From: Fibrella aquatilis
Lineage (GTDB): Bacteria > Bacteroidota > Bacteroidia > Cytophagales > Spirosomataceae
Reading direction: 5' to 3'
NCBI RefSeq assembly: GCF_017353255.1
Contig: NZ_JAFMYU010000023.1
Coordinates: forward strand, 1-64,000
Length of the DNA: 64,000 bases
Shown: positions 33,620-41,729 of the stretch, piece by piece
How positions within the stretch are numbered: position 1 is the first letter of the stretch
How the letters are laid out: each line of letters opens with the position of its first letter
Notes under the pieces: model-generated
Told to the model about the DNA's origin: nothing
Databases searched by the model: none
The model's input: the letters and a program-made list of their open reading frames with translations, nothing else
Program-made: the position numbers and the translations under genes

Positions 33620-34630
33620 ATGCGTCCTACTGCAATTCCGCCTGAGCTACAGCCCGAGCCGGCTATCATTCATCGTATTCAGTCGGGGGCAGCGGCTGAG
33701 CGAAGCGTCACGCGCAGACTGACTGAATGGGCCACCTCACTGGCCCGCGTCGAGTGTGCCATTCCCGACAAAGTAGCCGCCGATCTGGCCAACCGGGCGC
33801 TGGAGGCCACCATCGCGGCGGTTCGAAATGCCGTGGAGTGGAAGCCGGGTTTGGTCAGGCAGATGGTGCAGGACCAGGCTTTCGTGTACAATCTGCAACA
33901 TCGGGTGGCGGGTCAGGACCTCACCGCACGGCTCAGTCAATGTGCAGTCCGCTATGTGCGCCGCCACGTGGGCCGGTGGCTACCCGGCAGGCAACTGACC
34001 AGCCAGCAAGAGTCGATCTACCAGCAAGCCGTCGACACGTTCTATGACAAGCTGCTAGACCCCAACTTTAAGCTGACCTCCTCACTTACCACCTACCTGA
34101 TTGGCATTGTCAAGGTCCGAATCAGCGAAGCTGCCCGCCTCAATGAGGCAACAGGCGGCAATCCGTTTTTAAGTAGACGCACTAACAATCAGCCTATTAC
34201 GGACCAAGTGACGATTATACCGGCTGAGACGGTTTATTTTTACCAGGAAATCCACAACCGGATTACCACTGCATTGGGGGCGCTTTCCGAGACTTGCCAG
34301 ACAATCATCCGGGCGCATTATGGCCTCAATCCCGAACGACTTCAGCCCCTGGCCAACCTGCCCGAAGAGGTCCTGTCGGCAGCTGAGTTTCAGGCGCGCT
34401 TCGACATTGCCATGTCGCCTACGGGCCAGGCCTCTTCGCTCAAAGAACTGGCCGACGAACTACAGATCAGCCCCAAAAAGATCAGCGATCGCCACCTGAG
34501 CTGCATTGACCGGGTGGTGCGGCTGGTGGTGCCCGATTTGCTGGGTACCGACGCACTGGCTATCCCCACCAACGTGGAACAGGCCCTGCAACACCGGCTG
34601 GAAATTGCCCGCCGCCGCGCTAACCGCTAG
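33620..34630 (+). CDS. Long ECF-like sigma factor with extensions
   Basis: A 336-residue sigma-70-type protein, much longer than a usual ECF factor of about 190. The first 100 residues have no clear match. Region 2 follows (AVDTFYDKLLDPNFKLTSSL, then TTYLIGIVKVRISEAA). Region 4 starts at LGALSETCQTIIRAHYG, but about 40 residues (LNPERLQPLANLPEEVLSAA and on) are inserted before the helix-turn-helix SLKELADELQISPKKISDRH. It leads an operon with an anti-sigma-like protein (12 bases), a metalloprotease and a kelch protein. A TCCACACGG element lies just upstream. Confidence 0.85.
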   Translation: MRPTAIPPELQPEPAIIHRIQSGAAAERSVTRRLTEWATSLARVECAIPDKVAADLANRALEATIAAVRNAVEWKPGLVRQMVQDQAFVYNLQHRVAGQDLTARLSQCAVRYVRRHVGRWLPGRQLTSQQESIYQQAVDTFYDKLLDPNFKLTSSLTTYLIGIVKVRISEAARLNEATGGNPFLSRRTNNQPITDQVTIIPAETVYFYQEIHNRITTALGALSETCQTIIRAHYGLNPERLQPLANLPEEVLSAAEFQARFDIAMSPTGQASSLKELADELQISPKKISDRHLSCIDRVVRLVVPDLLGTDALAIPTNVEQALQHRLEIARRRANR

Positions 34631-34642
34631 CCCCACCCCACC

Positions 34643-35296
34643 ATGCAACCCAACAACACCCCCGAACAGACCTGGCTCATTGACCAGTATCTGGCGGGCA
34701 ACCTCACCGACGACCAGCAGCAGCGCGTTGACCAGCGCCGGCAAGACGATGCCGAATTTAACCGGCAGGTGCTGGCCCACTGGCTGGTGCAGCAATACCT
34801 GGAGCAGGCGCAGGATGCGGCTACATTTAACCGGGAAATGACCGAACTAGGTACGGAACTGGCCCAACAGAAGCAGCGGTACAACACGACGAAACGACCC
34901 CGGTTTCTTATTCAGGTGCTGGTGCCGAGCCTGGCAGCAGCGGCGGTTGCGCTGGTGGTCTGGCTCAGTTGGCCGCCCACCACCAAAACCGGGCGACTTA
35001 CCCTGAACGACCCCGAAGGGTACGGCATTGGAAAAAGCCCCCTCTGGATAGCACAAACCCCCTACGCACCGGGGCTGTTGGGCAGGCTACGTACCGCCGA
35101 CCAATACCGGTGGCCGGGCGATACGCTGTTTGTATATGGCAGTACGCTGGGCCAACTGCTGACTAGTAGTTGGCAACTGGACAAACTCCCGGAGAGAGGG
35201 CTATACCGGCTGCGAACGGACAAACGTACCTATACCGTGCGGCGAGGACAACGCGAACAAACACCCCTACTTCCTGATGAAAACGAGACTCCTTAA
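34643..35296 (+). CDS. Membrane anti-sigma-like protein
   Basis: A 217-residue single-pass protein. The N-terminus (WLIDQYLAGNLTDDQQQRVD then RRQDDAEFNRQVLAHWL) has the anti-sigma pattern seen in FecR-like and other Bacteroidota anti-sigma proteins, without a zinc motif. One transmembrane helix (about residues 91-111) follows, then an external domain of about 105 residues with no known fold. It is directly behind the long sigma gene and overlaps the metalloprotease gene by 20 bases. Restraint of the upstream sigma factor is inferred. Confidence 0.82.
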   Translation: MQPNNTPEQTWLIDQYLAGNLTDDQQQRVDQRRQDDAEFNRQVLAHWLVQQYLEQAQDAATFNREMTELGTELAQQKQRYNTTKRPRFLIQVLVPSLAAAAVALVVWLSWPPTTKTGRLTLNDPEGYGIGKSPLWIAQTPYAPGLLGRLRTADQYRWPGDTLFVYGSTLGQLLTSSWQLDKLPERGLYRLRTDKRTYTVRRGQREQTPLLPDENETP

Positions 35297-36749
35297 CTGG
35301 CCCTGGCTACTGGCAATGGTGGCATGGGCCACAGTTGACCCCGCACAGGCCCAGGAACCCTGCGAATGCGATCTGGTGAAACCAATGCCTAAAGGCTACG
35401 GTATTGCGCCCGAAACCATTGCCTTTGAGGAACGCGACGCCCGCGAGATGATTCAAACTTTGGTTAAGCCTTTTGCCCGACAACCCAATATCATCGCCCG
35501 CCCGTTTTCCTGCGCTAACGTGTCGGCAGTGGCTAAACTGTGCGATACCAGCGGGCGTAGTTTTATTTTCTACAACAAAGGGTTCTTCACAAATTTGCGC
35601 GACAAAACCCGGCGGGGCGATCAGTTTGTGCTGGCCCACGAGGTGGCTCACCATCTGCTCGGCCATACCACCCGCGCCTACTACATGGCTTGGGAAGAAG
35701 GGCAGCAGGAGGCGCTGAAGGCATCCGCTGGTACCATCACGATTCCCCAACGTCACCTCCACGAACTGGAAGCCGATGCGTTGGGGCTTTGGATGGTAAT
35801 TAAACAAGGAGCCACCCGTGCCAACATAGAGGCCATCTTCAGGGTGTTGCCGAAGCTACTCCACATCTACGACATAAACGACAACAAAGACCCGCTGCAC
35901 CCCAGTTTTGCCATGCGTGAGCTGTACATGAAACGCCAGTTCGATAAGCTCACCAACCCAACCTACCTAAGACGCTATCTGGCTACTAACCAACGCGCCA
36001 TGGATCACCCGCCCGGCCTGGATGATGACGATCCCAATCCGATCCGACGGGATACCGAATCGTTCTACGCCTTTCATCTGATGACGGCCAAACGGGAATT
36101 ACTTCAGAAACTAACCAACTCCGAACGGGTTATGCGCGACTCGCTCACGCGCCGGGCGCGGCTATCGGTTGAGATCGTGGGAGGTATTCGATATATCCAG
36201 CCAAGCTTGTCGGTCGATAATGAGCCGGTGGCGACATCGCCATTTATGAGCCTGGTAGGCGGCGGGCGCGTGGGGGTAGGCGCGTGGTACAAGCCACACC
36301 GGTTCGAGGCCGACCTGCTCTTAGGGCCACAGGCGTTCACGACACAGGCCCGCTTTGGCGACCGATTGCTCACCACCGAACGCTTCCTGTCGTGGTATCT
36401 GCACGTTCGGCCTCGCTATGTGCTTAACGCGCTCACCCGCGAGGCTCCCAACCGATACGCTACGCAACTTTGGATGCTCACTGCCGGACCATCGCTGACA
36501 GTTCCTCTGGCGTTCAAATATGACAACTACGGCCTGATACCCGCCCAAACGCCCACGCAGCAAGCAAGTTTGGGGTTAGTAGCCGGGGCGGGCTATGGGG
36601 TCTCGAACTGGCGCAGCCAGGCCGGTCACTATCGGCTCTGGCTACTTTATCAGCTACAGCCCCTTCGGTTTGCCCCCCTCACTACCAGCCAAACAAGCCA
36701 GTCTATCCTGCACACAATCAGCCTTGAAGCCTCTTTCCGGTTTTGGTAA
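35277..36749 (+). CDS. M48-type metalloprotease fused to a probable outer-membrane barrel
   Basis: A 490-residue exported protein. After the signal peptide (cleavage near PAQAQ) a gluzincin-like domain has HEVAHHLLGH (His121, Glu122, His125) and HELEAD (Glu163), matching the HExxH and ExxAD zinc sites of M48 proteases. The C-terminal half, from about residue 290, is rich in alternating strands (LSVEIVGGIRYIQPSLSV, RFEADLLLGPQAFTTQARF, HYRLWLLYQLQPLRF) and ends FRFW, typical of an outer-membrane beta-barrel. The ATG at 35277 overlaps the previous gene by 20 bases and begins the signal peptide. Confidence 0.82.
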   Translation: MKTRLLNWPWLLAMVAWATVDPAQAQEPCECDLVKPMPKGYGIAPETIAFEERDAREMIQTLVKPFARQPNIIARPFSCANVSAVAKLCDTSGRSFIFYNKGFFTNLRDKTRRGDQFVLAHEVAHHLLGHTTRAYYMAWEEGQQEALKASAGTITIPQRHLHELEADALGLWMVIKQGATRANIEAIFRVLPKLLHIYDINDNKDPLHPSFAMRELYMKRQFDKLTNPTYLRRYLATNQRAMDHPPGLDDDDPNPIRRDTESFYAFHLMTAKRELLQKLTNSERVMRDSLTRRARLSVEIVGGIRYIQPSLSVDNEPVATSPFMSLVGGGRVGVGAWYKPHRFEADLLLGPQAFTTQARFGDRLLTTERFLSWYLHVRPRYVLNALTREAPNRYATQLWMLTAGPSLTVPLAFKYDNYGLIPAQTPTQQASLGLVAGAGYGVSNWRSQAGHYRLWLLYQLQPLRFAPLTTSQTSQSILHTISLEASFRFW

Positions 36750-36751
36750 CG

Positions 36752-38191
36752 ATGAAAACAACCGTCATATGGGCCTACTTTGCCCTGCTCACTGTTGGAT
36801 CCTGCCTTTCCGACGAGCCACCGACAGCCACGCCTATCTATCAAATCAGCGACTACGAGCGGGCCAATGCCGCCCGGCAGTTCGAGGGTTGTACCGTCCG
36901 CTATGCGTTTCGGAACCAATCGAAACGGGTCAAGCTCAGTACCTTGCAGAAAGAACTTGAAGTACCCTTCGACCGCTGGGGCAATGCCAATGGGTTTCTG
37001 GTGTTTGTGCCGGTGCCTGCCGAGGCCGAAGCCGAGATCAGCATTATTTTCGCCGATACACTCCGGGCAAAGCCGGGTAGCACCATCTACGGCCTCATCC
37101 GGCAACCGACCGGCCCACTGTCGGTGCTGGAGCGGGCACCAAACAAAACCTGCACCATCTACCTGCTCGATACGCACCCCTGGGATGCGGCCAGCCTGCA
37201 ACGGGTGCTGCTGTTTCAGATTGGGGCCGCGCTGGGGCTGGCTACATCAAGCCGCCCTTCGTCGGCCATGAATGGGCAGCAACTGACTTCAGTGGCCGCG
37301 CTCGACACGGGCGATGTCAGTGCGGTTCGACGGGTCTATGATAAGCCCTGCGATCAATGGCGAAAACTGAGAAATAAGAGGTTTCAGTTTGCCATTCCGT
37401 TTGTGGTGCAGAGCAGGGCATTTGTGATGGCCCCCGAAGGGCTATGGGAGTACCTGCCCGCCACCGATAGCTGGGAGGTCCGCCGAACGTACCCACAAGC
37501 AGTTTTCTCGAGCGGGACATGGCCACAGGCCATTGAACTGGCCGATAGGGCTTTGGTGGGGACCACCTACGAAACGAGCCCCGGCAAGGTAGGGCAACCT
37601 GGCCTGTTCTGGGCTTATCTGCCCGCCACCAACGACTGGAAACCGATAGCCCCACTACCCCAAAAGGGTTTTACACGAAGCATGGGGGCGACGCTGGGCC
37701 AAGATGGATACGTGCTAACGACCCTCAACACCCAAACTATATCTCCGCTGGTGGTTTGGAAATATGATCCACAGGCCGACCAGTGGAGCCAGCCCGCTGC
37801 CTGGCGATACGCACCCTGGGTGAACTTCGGCGCGTCGGTAGATGTGGTGGCCGTTGCTTTGAAAAATCAACTTTACGTATGGCTGCAAAAGACCAGCCAG
37901 CGTAGCCTACGCTTCGACCCGGCGTTGCCTACGCCCTGGGTAGAAATCGACTCGCCGCCGGAAGTGGGTACGGCTTCGTCATTGCCCGGAGCGTTTGCCG
38001 TTCGTGATTATGCCTACTGCCTCTTGGGAAACGGGTTCCCGACCACGAATGTGCTGCGCTACAGCCCCAGTTTGGGCTGGAAACAATTGGCCGATTTCCC
38101 AAGCAAGGGTAACGCCAGCTACAGCTTTGTACTCAACAACCGGGCTTATGTAGGTACCACTGGCGGCGAACTGTGGGAATACACGCCATAG
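36752..38191 (+). CDS. Kelch lipoprotein with an inactive matrixin-like domain
   Basis: A 479-residue protein with a possible lipobox (LTVGSC, Cys18). Residues 45-200 follow a matrixin (metzincin) plan: ISIIFAD strand, then FQIGAALGLAT where HExGHxLGLxH would be (Phe155, Gln156, Ala159 and Thr165 replace the ligands and the Glu), a Met-turn-like SSAM (Met173), and DTGDVSAVRRVYD where active enzymes have the closing helix. The fold may remain but catalysis should be lost. From about residue 230 kelch-type repeats follow (GLWEYLPATDSWEV, FWAYLPATNDWKPIAPL). The ATG at 36752 is chosen over a TTG three codons upstream. Last of the sigma-led operon. Confidence 0.78.
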   Translation: MKTTVIWAYFALLTVGSCLSDEPPTATPIYQISDYERANAARQFEGCTVRYAFRNQSKRVKLSTLQKELEVPFDRWGNANGFLVFVPVPAEAEAEISIIFADTLRAKPGSTIYGLIRQPTGPLSVLERAPNKTCTIYLLDTHPWDAASLQRVLLFQIGAALGLATSSRPSSAMNGQQLTSVAALDTGDVSAVRRVYDKPCDQWRKLRNKRFQFAIPFVVQSRAFVMAPEGLWEYLPATDSWEVRRTYPQAVFSSGTWPQAIELADRALVGTTYETSPGKVGQPGLFWAYLPATNDWKPIAPLPQKGFTRSMGATLGQDGYVLTTLNTQTISPLVVWKYDPQADQWSQPAAWRYAPWVNFGASVDVVAVALKNQLYVWLQKTSQRSLRFDPALPTPWVEIDSPPEVGTASSLPGAFAVRDYAYCLLGNGFPTTNVLRYSPSLGWKQLADFPSKGNASYSFVLNNRAYVGTTGGELWEYTP

Positions 38192-38225
38192 GCCGGCGCA
38201 GGGGGGTGTTTTTTTGACGGCAAAC

Positions 38226-38256
38226 ATAACCAGTCGAACCAAATCGACTGGGTTAT
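38226..38256 (+). promoter_or_regulatory. Hairpin covering the start codon of the 38255 gene
   Basis: ATAACCAGTCGA (38226-38237) pairs with TCGACTGGGTTAT (38244-38256) apart from one extra base, around a 6-base loop. The right arm includes the first two bases of the ATG at 38255, so folding in mRNA would hide the start codon. It may control translation or mark the end of the upstream operon. Confidence 0.4.
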
Positions 38257-38857
38257 GCTTGCGAAACGATTGCTTCGTCCGGCGGAAATAAGCCGCTATA
38301 TCGCTTTCAACCAAACAAATAGTGGTGCCACTGCCGCAGTGGATTACCTGACGGGTGCCAGTATCTGGATTTTCTACCGCCCCGCCACCCCCGACCAGTG
38401 GGTGGCGGCCTATGCCATCAACACCCGCGCCCCGTTTCGGTGCCTGTCGCTCATCAGCCCGGAACAGCGAACCAAGGCACTCAGCCAGCATGGCTTGGCC
38501 GAAAATCGGCTGGTCGAGATCACCCTCCTGAGCCGCGACCGGAGTCAGGGCTGGCTACCGGGCGAACGCGACTATTACTACCGAATGAGCATTGTAGACG
38601 CGCTGAAAACGGGGAGACGTCACCTCCTTGGCGGCACGACAGATGCCGACCTGCTCCGGTTTCAGCAGCAGGTGCTCAGCCGGGTGTTGTTCGACGGTGA
38701 GCTAAACGTGTTTGGCCAGCCCCATCATGGCTGGCTCATCTACGCGTCGTGGCTGGGGGCCGTGGGCAATGCACTCTGGTACATTACCCGGCAGGTTGGC
38801 GCGGCGTTACTGCCACGACGTCGCCAGTCGGGTCGCCGACCGGTGGCCAATGGCTGA
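38255..38857 (+). CDS. GNAT-like protein, paralogue 2
   Basis: A 200-residue soluble protein related to the 24552-25244 product. Shared sequence: VDYLTGAS, VAAYAINTRAPFRCLSLISP, LVEITLLSRD, YYRMSIVDALKTGRRHLLGG and RFQQQVLSRVLFDGEL. The plan resembles GNAT acyltransferases, with low certainty. Like paralogue 1 it lies next to a LuxR-family regulator, here a NarL-type response regulator 100 bases downstream. A hairpin covers its start codon. Function unknown. Confidence 0.72.
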   Translation: MLAKRLLRPAEISRYIAFNQTNSGATAAVDYLTGASIWIFYRPATPDQWVAAYAINTRAPFRCLSLISPEQRTKALSQHGLAENRLVEITLLSRDRSQGWLPGERDYYYRMSIVDALKTGRRHLLGGTTDADLLRFQQQVLSRVLFDGELNVFGQPHHGWLIYASWLGAVGNALWYITRQVGAALLPRRRQSGRRPVANG

Positions 38858-38922
38858 CTATGTTTCGTCTTGGTCGGGCTGAAAAAATAAGGGGCGGGTC
38901 GGTCTTTAATCTTTCCTTTAGG

Positions 38923-38930
38923 TAAGTTTG
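38923..38930 (+). promoter_or_regulatory. Bacteroidota -7 promoter box for the response regulator
   Basis: TAAGTTTG matches the TAnnTTTG consensus, 27 bases before the ATG at 38958. Transcription would begin near 38937. The box excludes the non-ATG start at 38928, which overlaps it, and supports the ATG start. Confidence 0.55.
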
Positions 38931-38957
38931 CAGACCGACCTTTCCGATGAGCCACAC

Positions 38958-39614
38958 ATGCCTGCTACTGTTCTCCTCCTCGACGACCACCCGTTGATTG
39001 TTAACGGATTAGCTCACTTTCTAACCAACACCACTGACCTCGACGTAGTAGGCAAGGCCCATGCTCCCGCCGAGGCGCTTGCCCTGCTCAACACTACCCC
39101 CACCGACGTGCTGGTGAGTGATATGCGCTTCGAGGGCGACAGCCTGAACGGCACCACCCTGATGCTGCGGGCCAGAGAAAAACAGCCCGGCCTGCGCGTG
39201 GTTTTTTACACCATGATTGAAAAAAGCACCGACGTGCGCGAAGCCGTGCTGGCGGGAGCCAACGGCTACGTGCTCAAAAAATACGACGCCGACGAAATAG
39301 GCCGGGCCATTCGGGCGGTGCTGCGTCCCAACGGGCAGTATTTCAGCCCCGAGCTGGTCTCTATTCTGGCCCAACTGTCTCCGTCGGCCCTGCACCACGA
39401 TGAACAGCCCGATCCGCTCAGGGCCATTACGGCCCGCGAGAAAGAGATTATGCTGCTGATTGCCAGGGAGTTTACCGTCGGTCAAATTGCTAGGCAACTG
39501 TCGTTATCCGAATCAACCGTGCATTCGCACCGGACCAACCTCATGACAAAGCTTGGCGTTACGTCGAGCGTGGGGGTGGCTCATTTTGCTTTCAAATACG
39601 GCCTGCTGAACTAA
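38958..39614 (+). CDS. NarL/FixJ-type response regulator
   Basis: A 218-residue two-component regulator. The receiver domain has the acidic pair Asp9/Asp10, phosphoacceptor Asp55 in VLVSDM and Lys107 in GYVLKK. After a linker the LuxR-type helix-turn-helix is ITAREKEIMLLIAREF, then GQIARQLSLSESTVHSHRTNL. The start at MPATVLLLDD is supported by the promoter box at 38923. Its 3' end overlaps the convergent histidine kinase gene by 23 bases; the kinase is its likely partner. Confidence 0.94.
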   Translation: MPATVLLLDDHPLIVNGLAHFLTNTTDLDVVGKAHAPAEALALLNTTPTDVLVSDMRFEGDSLNGTTLMLRAREKQPGLRVVFYTMIEKSTDVREAVLAGANGYVLKKYDADEIGRAIRAVLRPNGQYFSPELVSILAQLSPSALHHDEQPDPLRAITAREKEIMLLIAREFTVGQIARQLSLSESTVHSHRTNLMTKLGVTSSVGVAHFAFKYGLLN

Positions 39615-41463
39615 CCGGCACCCGGACCGTGATGCGCGTACCCTGCTCGGCCTGGGGTTCCACCTCTACCGCAGCGTTGAGGTCGCGCAGCCGTTGCCGA
39701 ATATTGGCCCAACCCCGCCCCGCCGACTGCGTAGGTACCTGGGTTAGCCCCCGTCCGTTGTCGCGCACCAACACCAGGAGGCATTCGGTGGTAGTGATAA
39801 ACCGGATGCTGGCCTCCGTGGCGTGGGCATGCTTGATAATGTTATTCACCAACTCCACAATAATCAGTAGCAACTGGTACTGATCGCCCACTTTCAGCGG
39901 TAGCTCGTGGGGGGGCAGCAGCAAATAAAACTCCGTTTGGTGGGCCAGGTTTAGCGTGTCGATCAACTCCTGGAGCGTGGCCTGAAGGCCTTTTTTGGCA
40001 AATTCGGTGGGCATCAGGTTATTAACCACCTTCCGCACTTCGTCGTAGGCATTCTGCACCAACTGTTCAATCTGGCTCAGGCTGTTAGCATGATCCGGGC
40101 TTGCCTGCGCACCCCGGATCAACTGGCGAAGCGTGAGCAGCGAACTACCGATGCCATCGTGCATTTCAGAGGCCACCCGTTCGCGCTCAGTGGCCAGACC
40201 GCGCCACTCGGCAGCCTCAATAGCGGCGGCCTGCTCCTGTTCAAACCGTTTTTGCTGCCTGCGCTCCTCCCGAATGGTGTCGGCCATACCGAAGGTGAGA
40301 AACACAAACTCGAATACCGAACCAATATTGAGGGCGTATTGCACAAAAAACGACGGACTAACCAGCGCACCGGCCCGGTTGAATGAATGGATGAGAACGC
40401 CCAGAAACAGGGCTAGCGCCGCCAGAAAATAATACCGGGCGGGCTGGTTGCCCTGGTACCAGCTATAACCACCCAGAAAAATCACAAACGTGCCGCAGAG
40501 GGTACCCATGGCCGTGATGACCAGGTTTGGCGACACACCGGGGGGACGAACCACGCTCACCAGCCAGCTGAAGGCGGTCAGGCCAAGCAGCCCGTAGAGC
40601 AATTGCTGCTGACGGGGGGCCACCAGCCTGAGGTTGAGCACCGCATTGTAGAGTAGCAAAAAGCTGGCCGTGGCCACGGCAAAGGTGGTGCTGAGGGCGT
40701 AGTTGATAAGCCAGATGTTGCCCGGCCACAGGTAACGTACCCCCAAAAAATACCCCCGGTTCAGTTCATAAAGCAGGTAAGCGCCAATGTAGGTCGTCAG
40801 CAGCAGGTAATGCCGCCGGGGCGTAAACAGCAGCAACGTGAGGTGATACAAAAACACCGCCACCATAAACCCATAATATAGCCCCCAAAACAACCCCGAC
40901 AGCTGTGTAGACCGCATAAACGCATCCTGTTGCCAGATGTTGAGCGGAATGATGACCTGCCCATGCGTAGAAACCAGCCGCAGATAAACCGTGTAGGATT
41001 CGCCCGGCGAAACCGGCAGGTGAAACACATACGTTGGCGCGTCTATTTCGCGCCCCGGACGCCCCAGCCAGTCGCCCCCGCGTTTGTGCATGACTTGCCC
41101 CGTTCGTTTCGAGCACACGTACAGGTCAACGGTGGCATAATTGCCAAAGGCCACGTCGAGCAGCCAGGGCTGTTTGCTGGCGCTGCGGTTGTTGAGGTCG
41201 AAACGCACCCAGTAGGCTGCCGTGGTAAATCCCCGGTTGATGATTCGCTGCTGACTGACCACAAACCGCCGCTGCATAGAGTCGGGCAGGATATCTTGCA
41301 GCGTCTGGAGCCGCTGGGCAGCATCTTCCAGCACGGCCACCTGTTGCCCAATCGGATAATGGTCTACCGATTCAATGAGCGTTACCTGGGCATAAGTGGC
41401 CTGTAGACACCCAAACAAGGCCCAGAAAAGCAGCAGCAGGTGGGTCAATCGGTTTGGGGTCAT
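39592..41463 (-). CDS. 7TMR-DISM sensor histidine kinase
   Basis: About 623 residues. A signal peptide (LTHLLLLFWALFGCLQATYAQ) leads to a periplasmic beta domain of about 150 residues of the 7TMR-DISM type (WVRFDLNNRS, PWLLDVAFGNYATVDLYV). Seven transmembrane helices follow (about 180-390), a short coiled coil, and a HisKA_3 histidine kinase: His435 in SEMHDGIGSSLLTLRQL, ELVNNIIKHAHA and DNGRGL for ATP binding. This type of kinase partners NarL-type regulators; the convergent 38958 gene is the obvious candidate. The start begins at MTPNRLTH; the 266 bases upstream to 41730 show no gene. Confidence 0.93.
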   Translation of the reverse strand: MTPNRLTHLLLLFWALFGCLQATYAQVTLIESVDHYPIGQQVAVLEDAAQRLQTLQDILPDSMQRRFVVSQQRIINRGFTTAAYWVRFDLNNRSASKQPWLLDVAFGNYATVDLYVCSKRTGQVMHKRGGDWLGRPGREIDAPTYVFHLPVSPGESYTVYLRLVSTHGQVIIPLNIWQQDAFMRSTQLSGLFWGLYYGFMVAVFLYHLTLLLFTPRRHYLLLTTYIGAYLLYELNRGYFLGVRYLWPGNIWLINYALSTTFAVATASFLLLYNAVLNLRLVAPRQQQLLYGLLGLTAFSWLVSVVRPPGVSPNLVITAMGTLCGTFVIFLGGYSWYQGNQPARYYFLAALALFLGVLIHSFNRAGALVSPSFFVQYALNIGSVFEFVFLTFGMADTIREERRQQKRFEQEQAAAIEAAEWRGLATERERVASEMHDGIGSSLLTLRQLIRGAQASPDHANSLSQIEQLVQNAYDEVRKVVNNLMPTEFAKKGLQATLQELIDTLNLAHQTEFYLLLPPHELPLKVGDQYQLLLIIVELVNNIIKHAHATEASIRFITTTECLLVLVRDNGRGLTQVPTQSAGRGWANIRQRLRDLNAAVEVEPQAEQGTRITVRVPVSSAGRI

Positions 41464-41729
41464 GGGGGGCACCGGCTGGTAAGAAACGAAAACGCAAGTA
41501 TCGCCGCTACACGCATACCAGACAACCGTTTAAGCTACGATTCACCTCGCTGCTTTTGCCAGAAGCGCACTAGCAAAACACCCGGTTCGGACCGGCGGCT
41601 ACTGCTACAAAAACCATAGCGGCTACTATTTCAGGCCCATTGGCCTTGCCGGAAATTTGTTTCACTCAGGCACAGAACAGCACGAGTTTCCCTGTCGGAT
41701 TCAGGTACGTTCACACTGACAACCTCACC

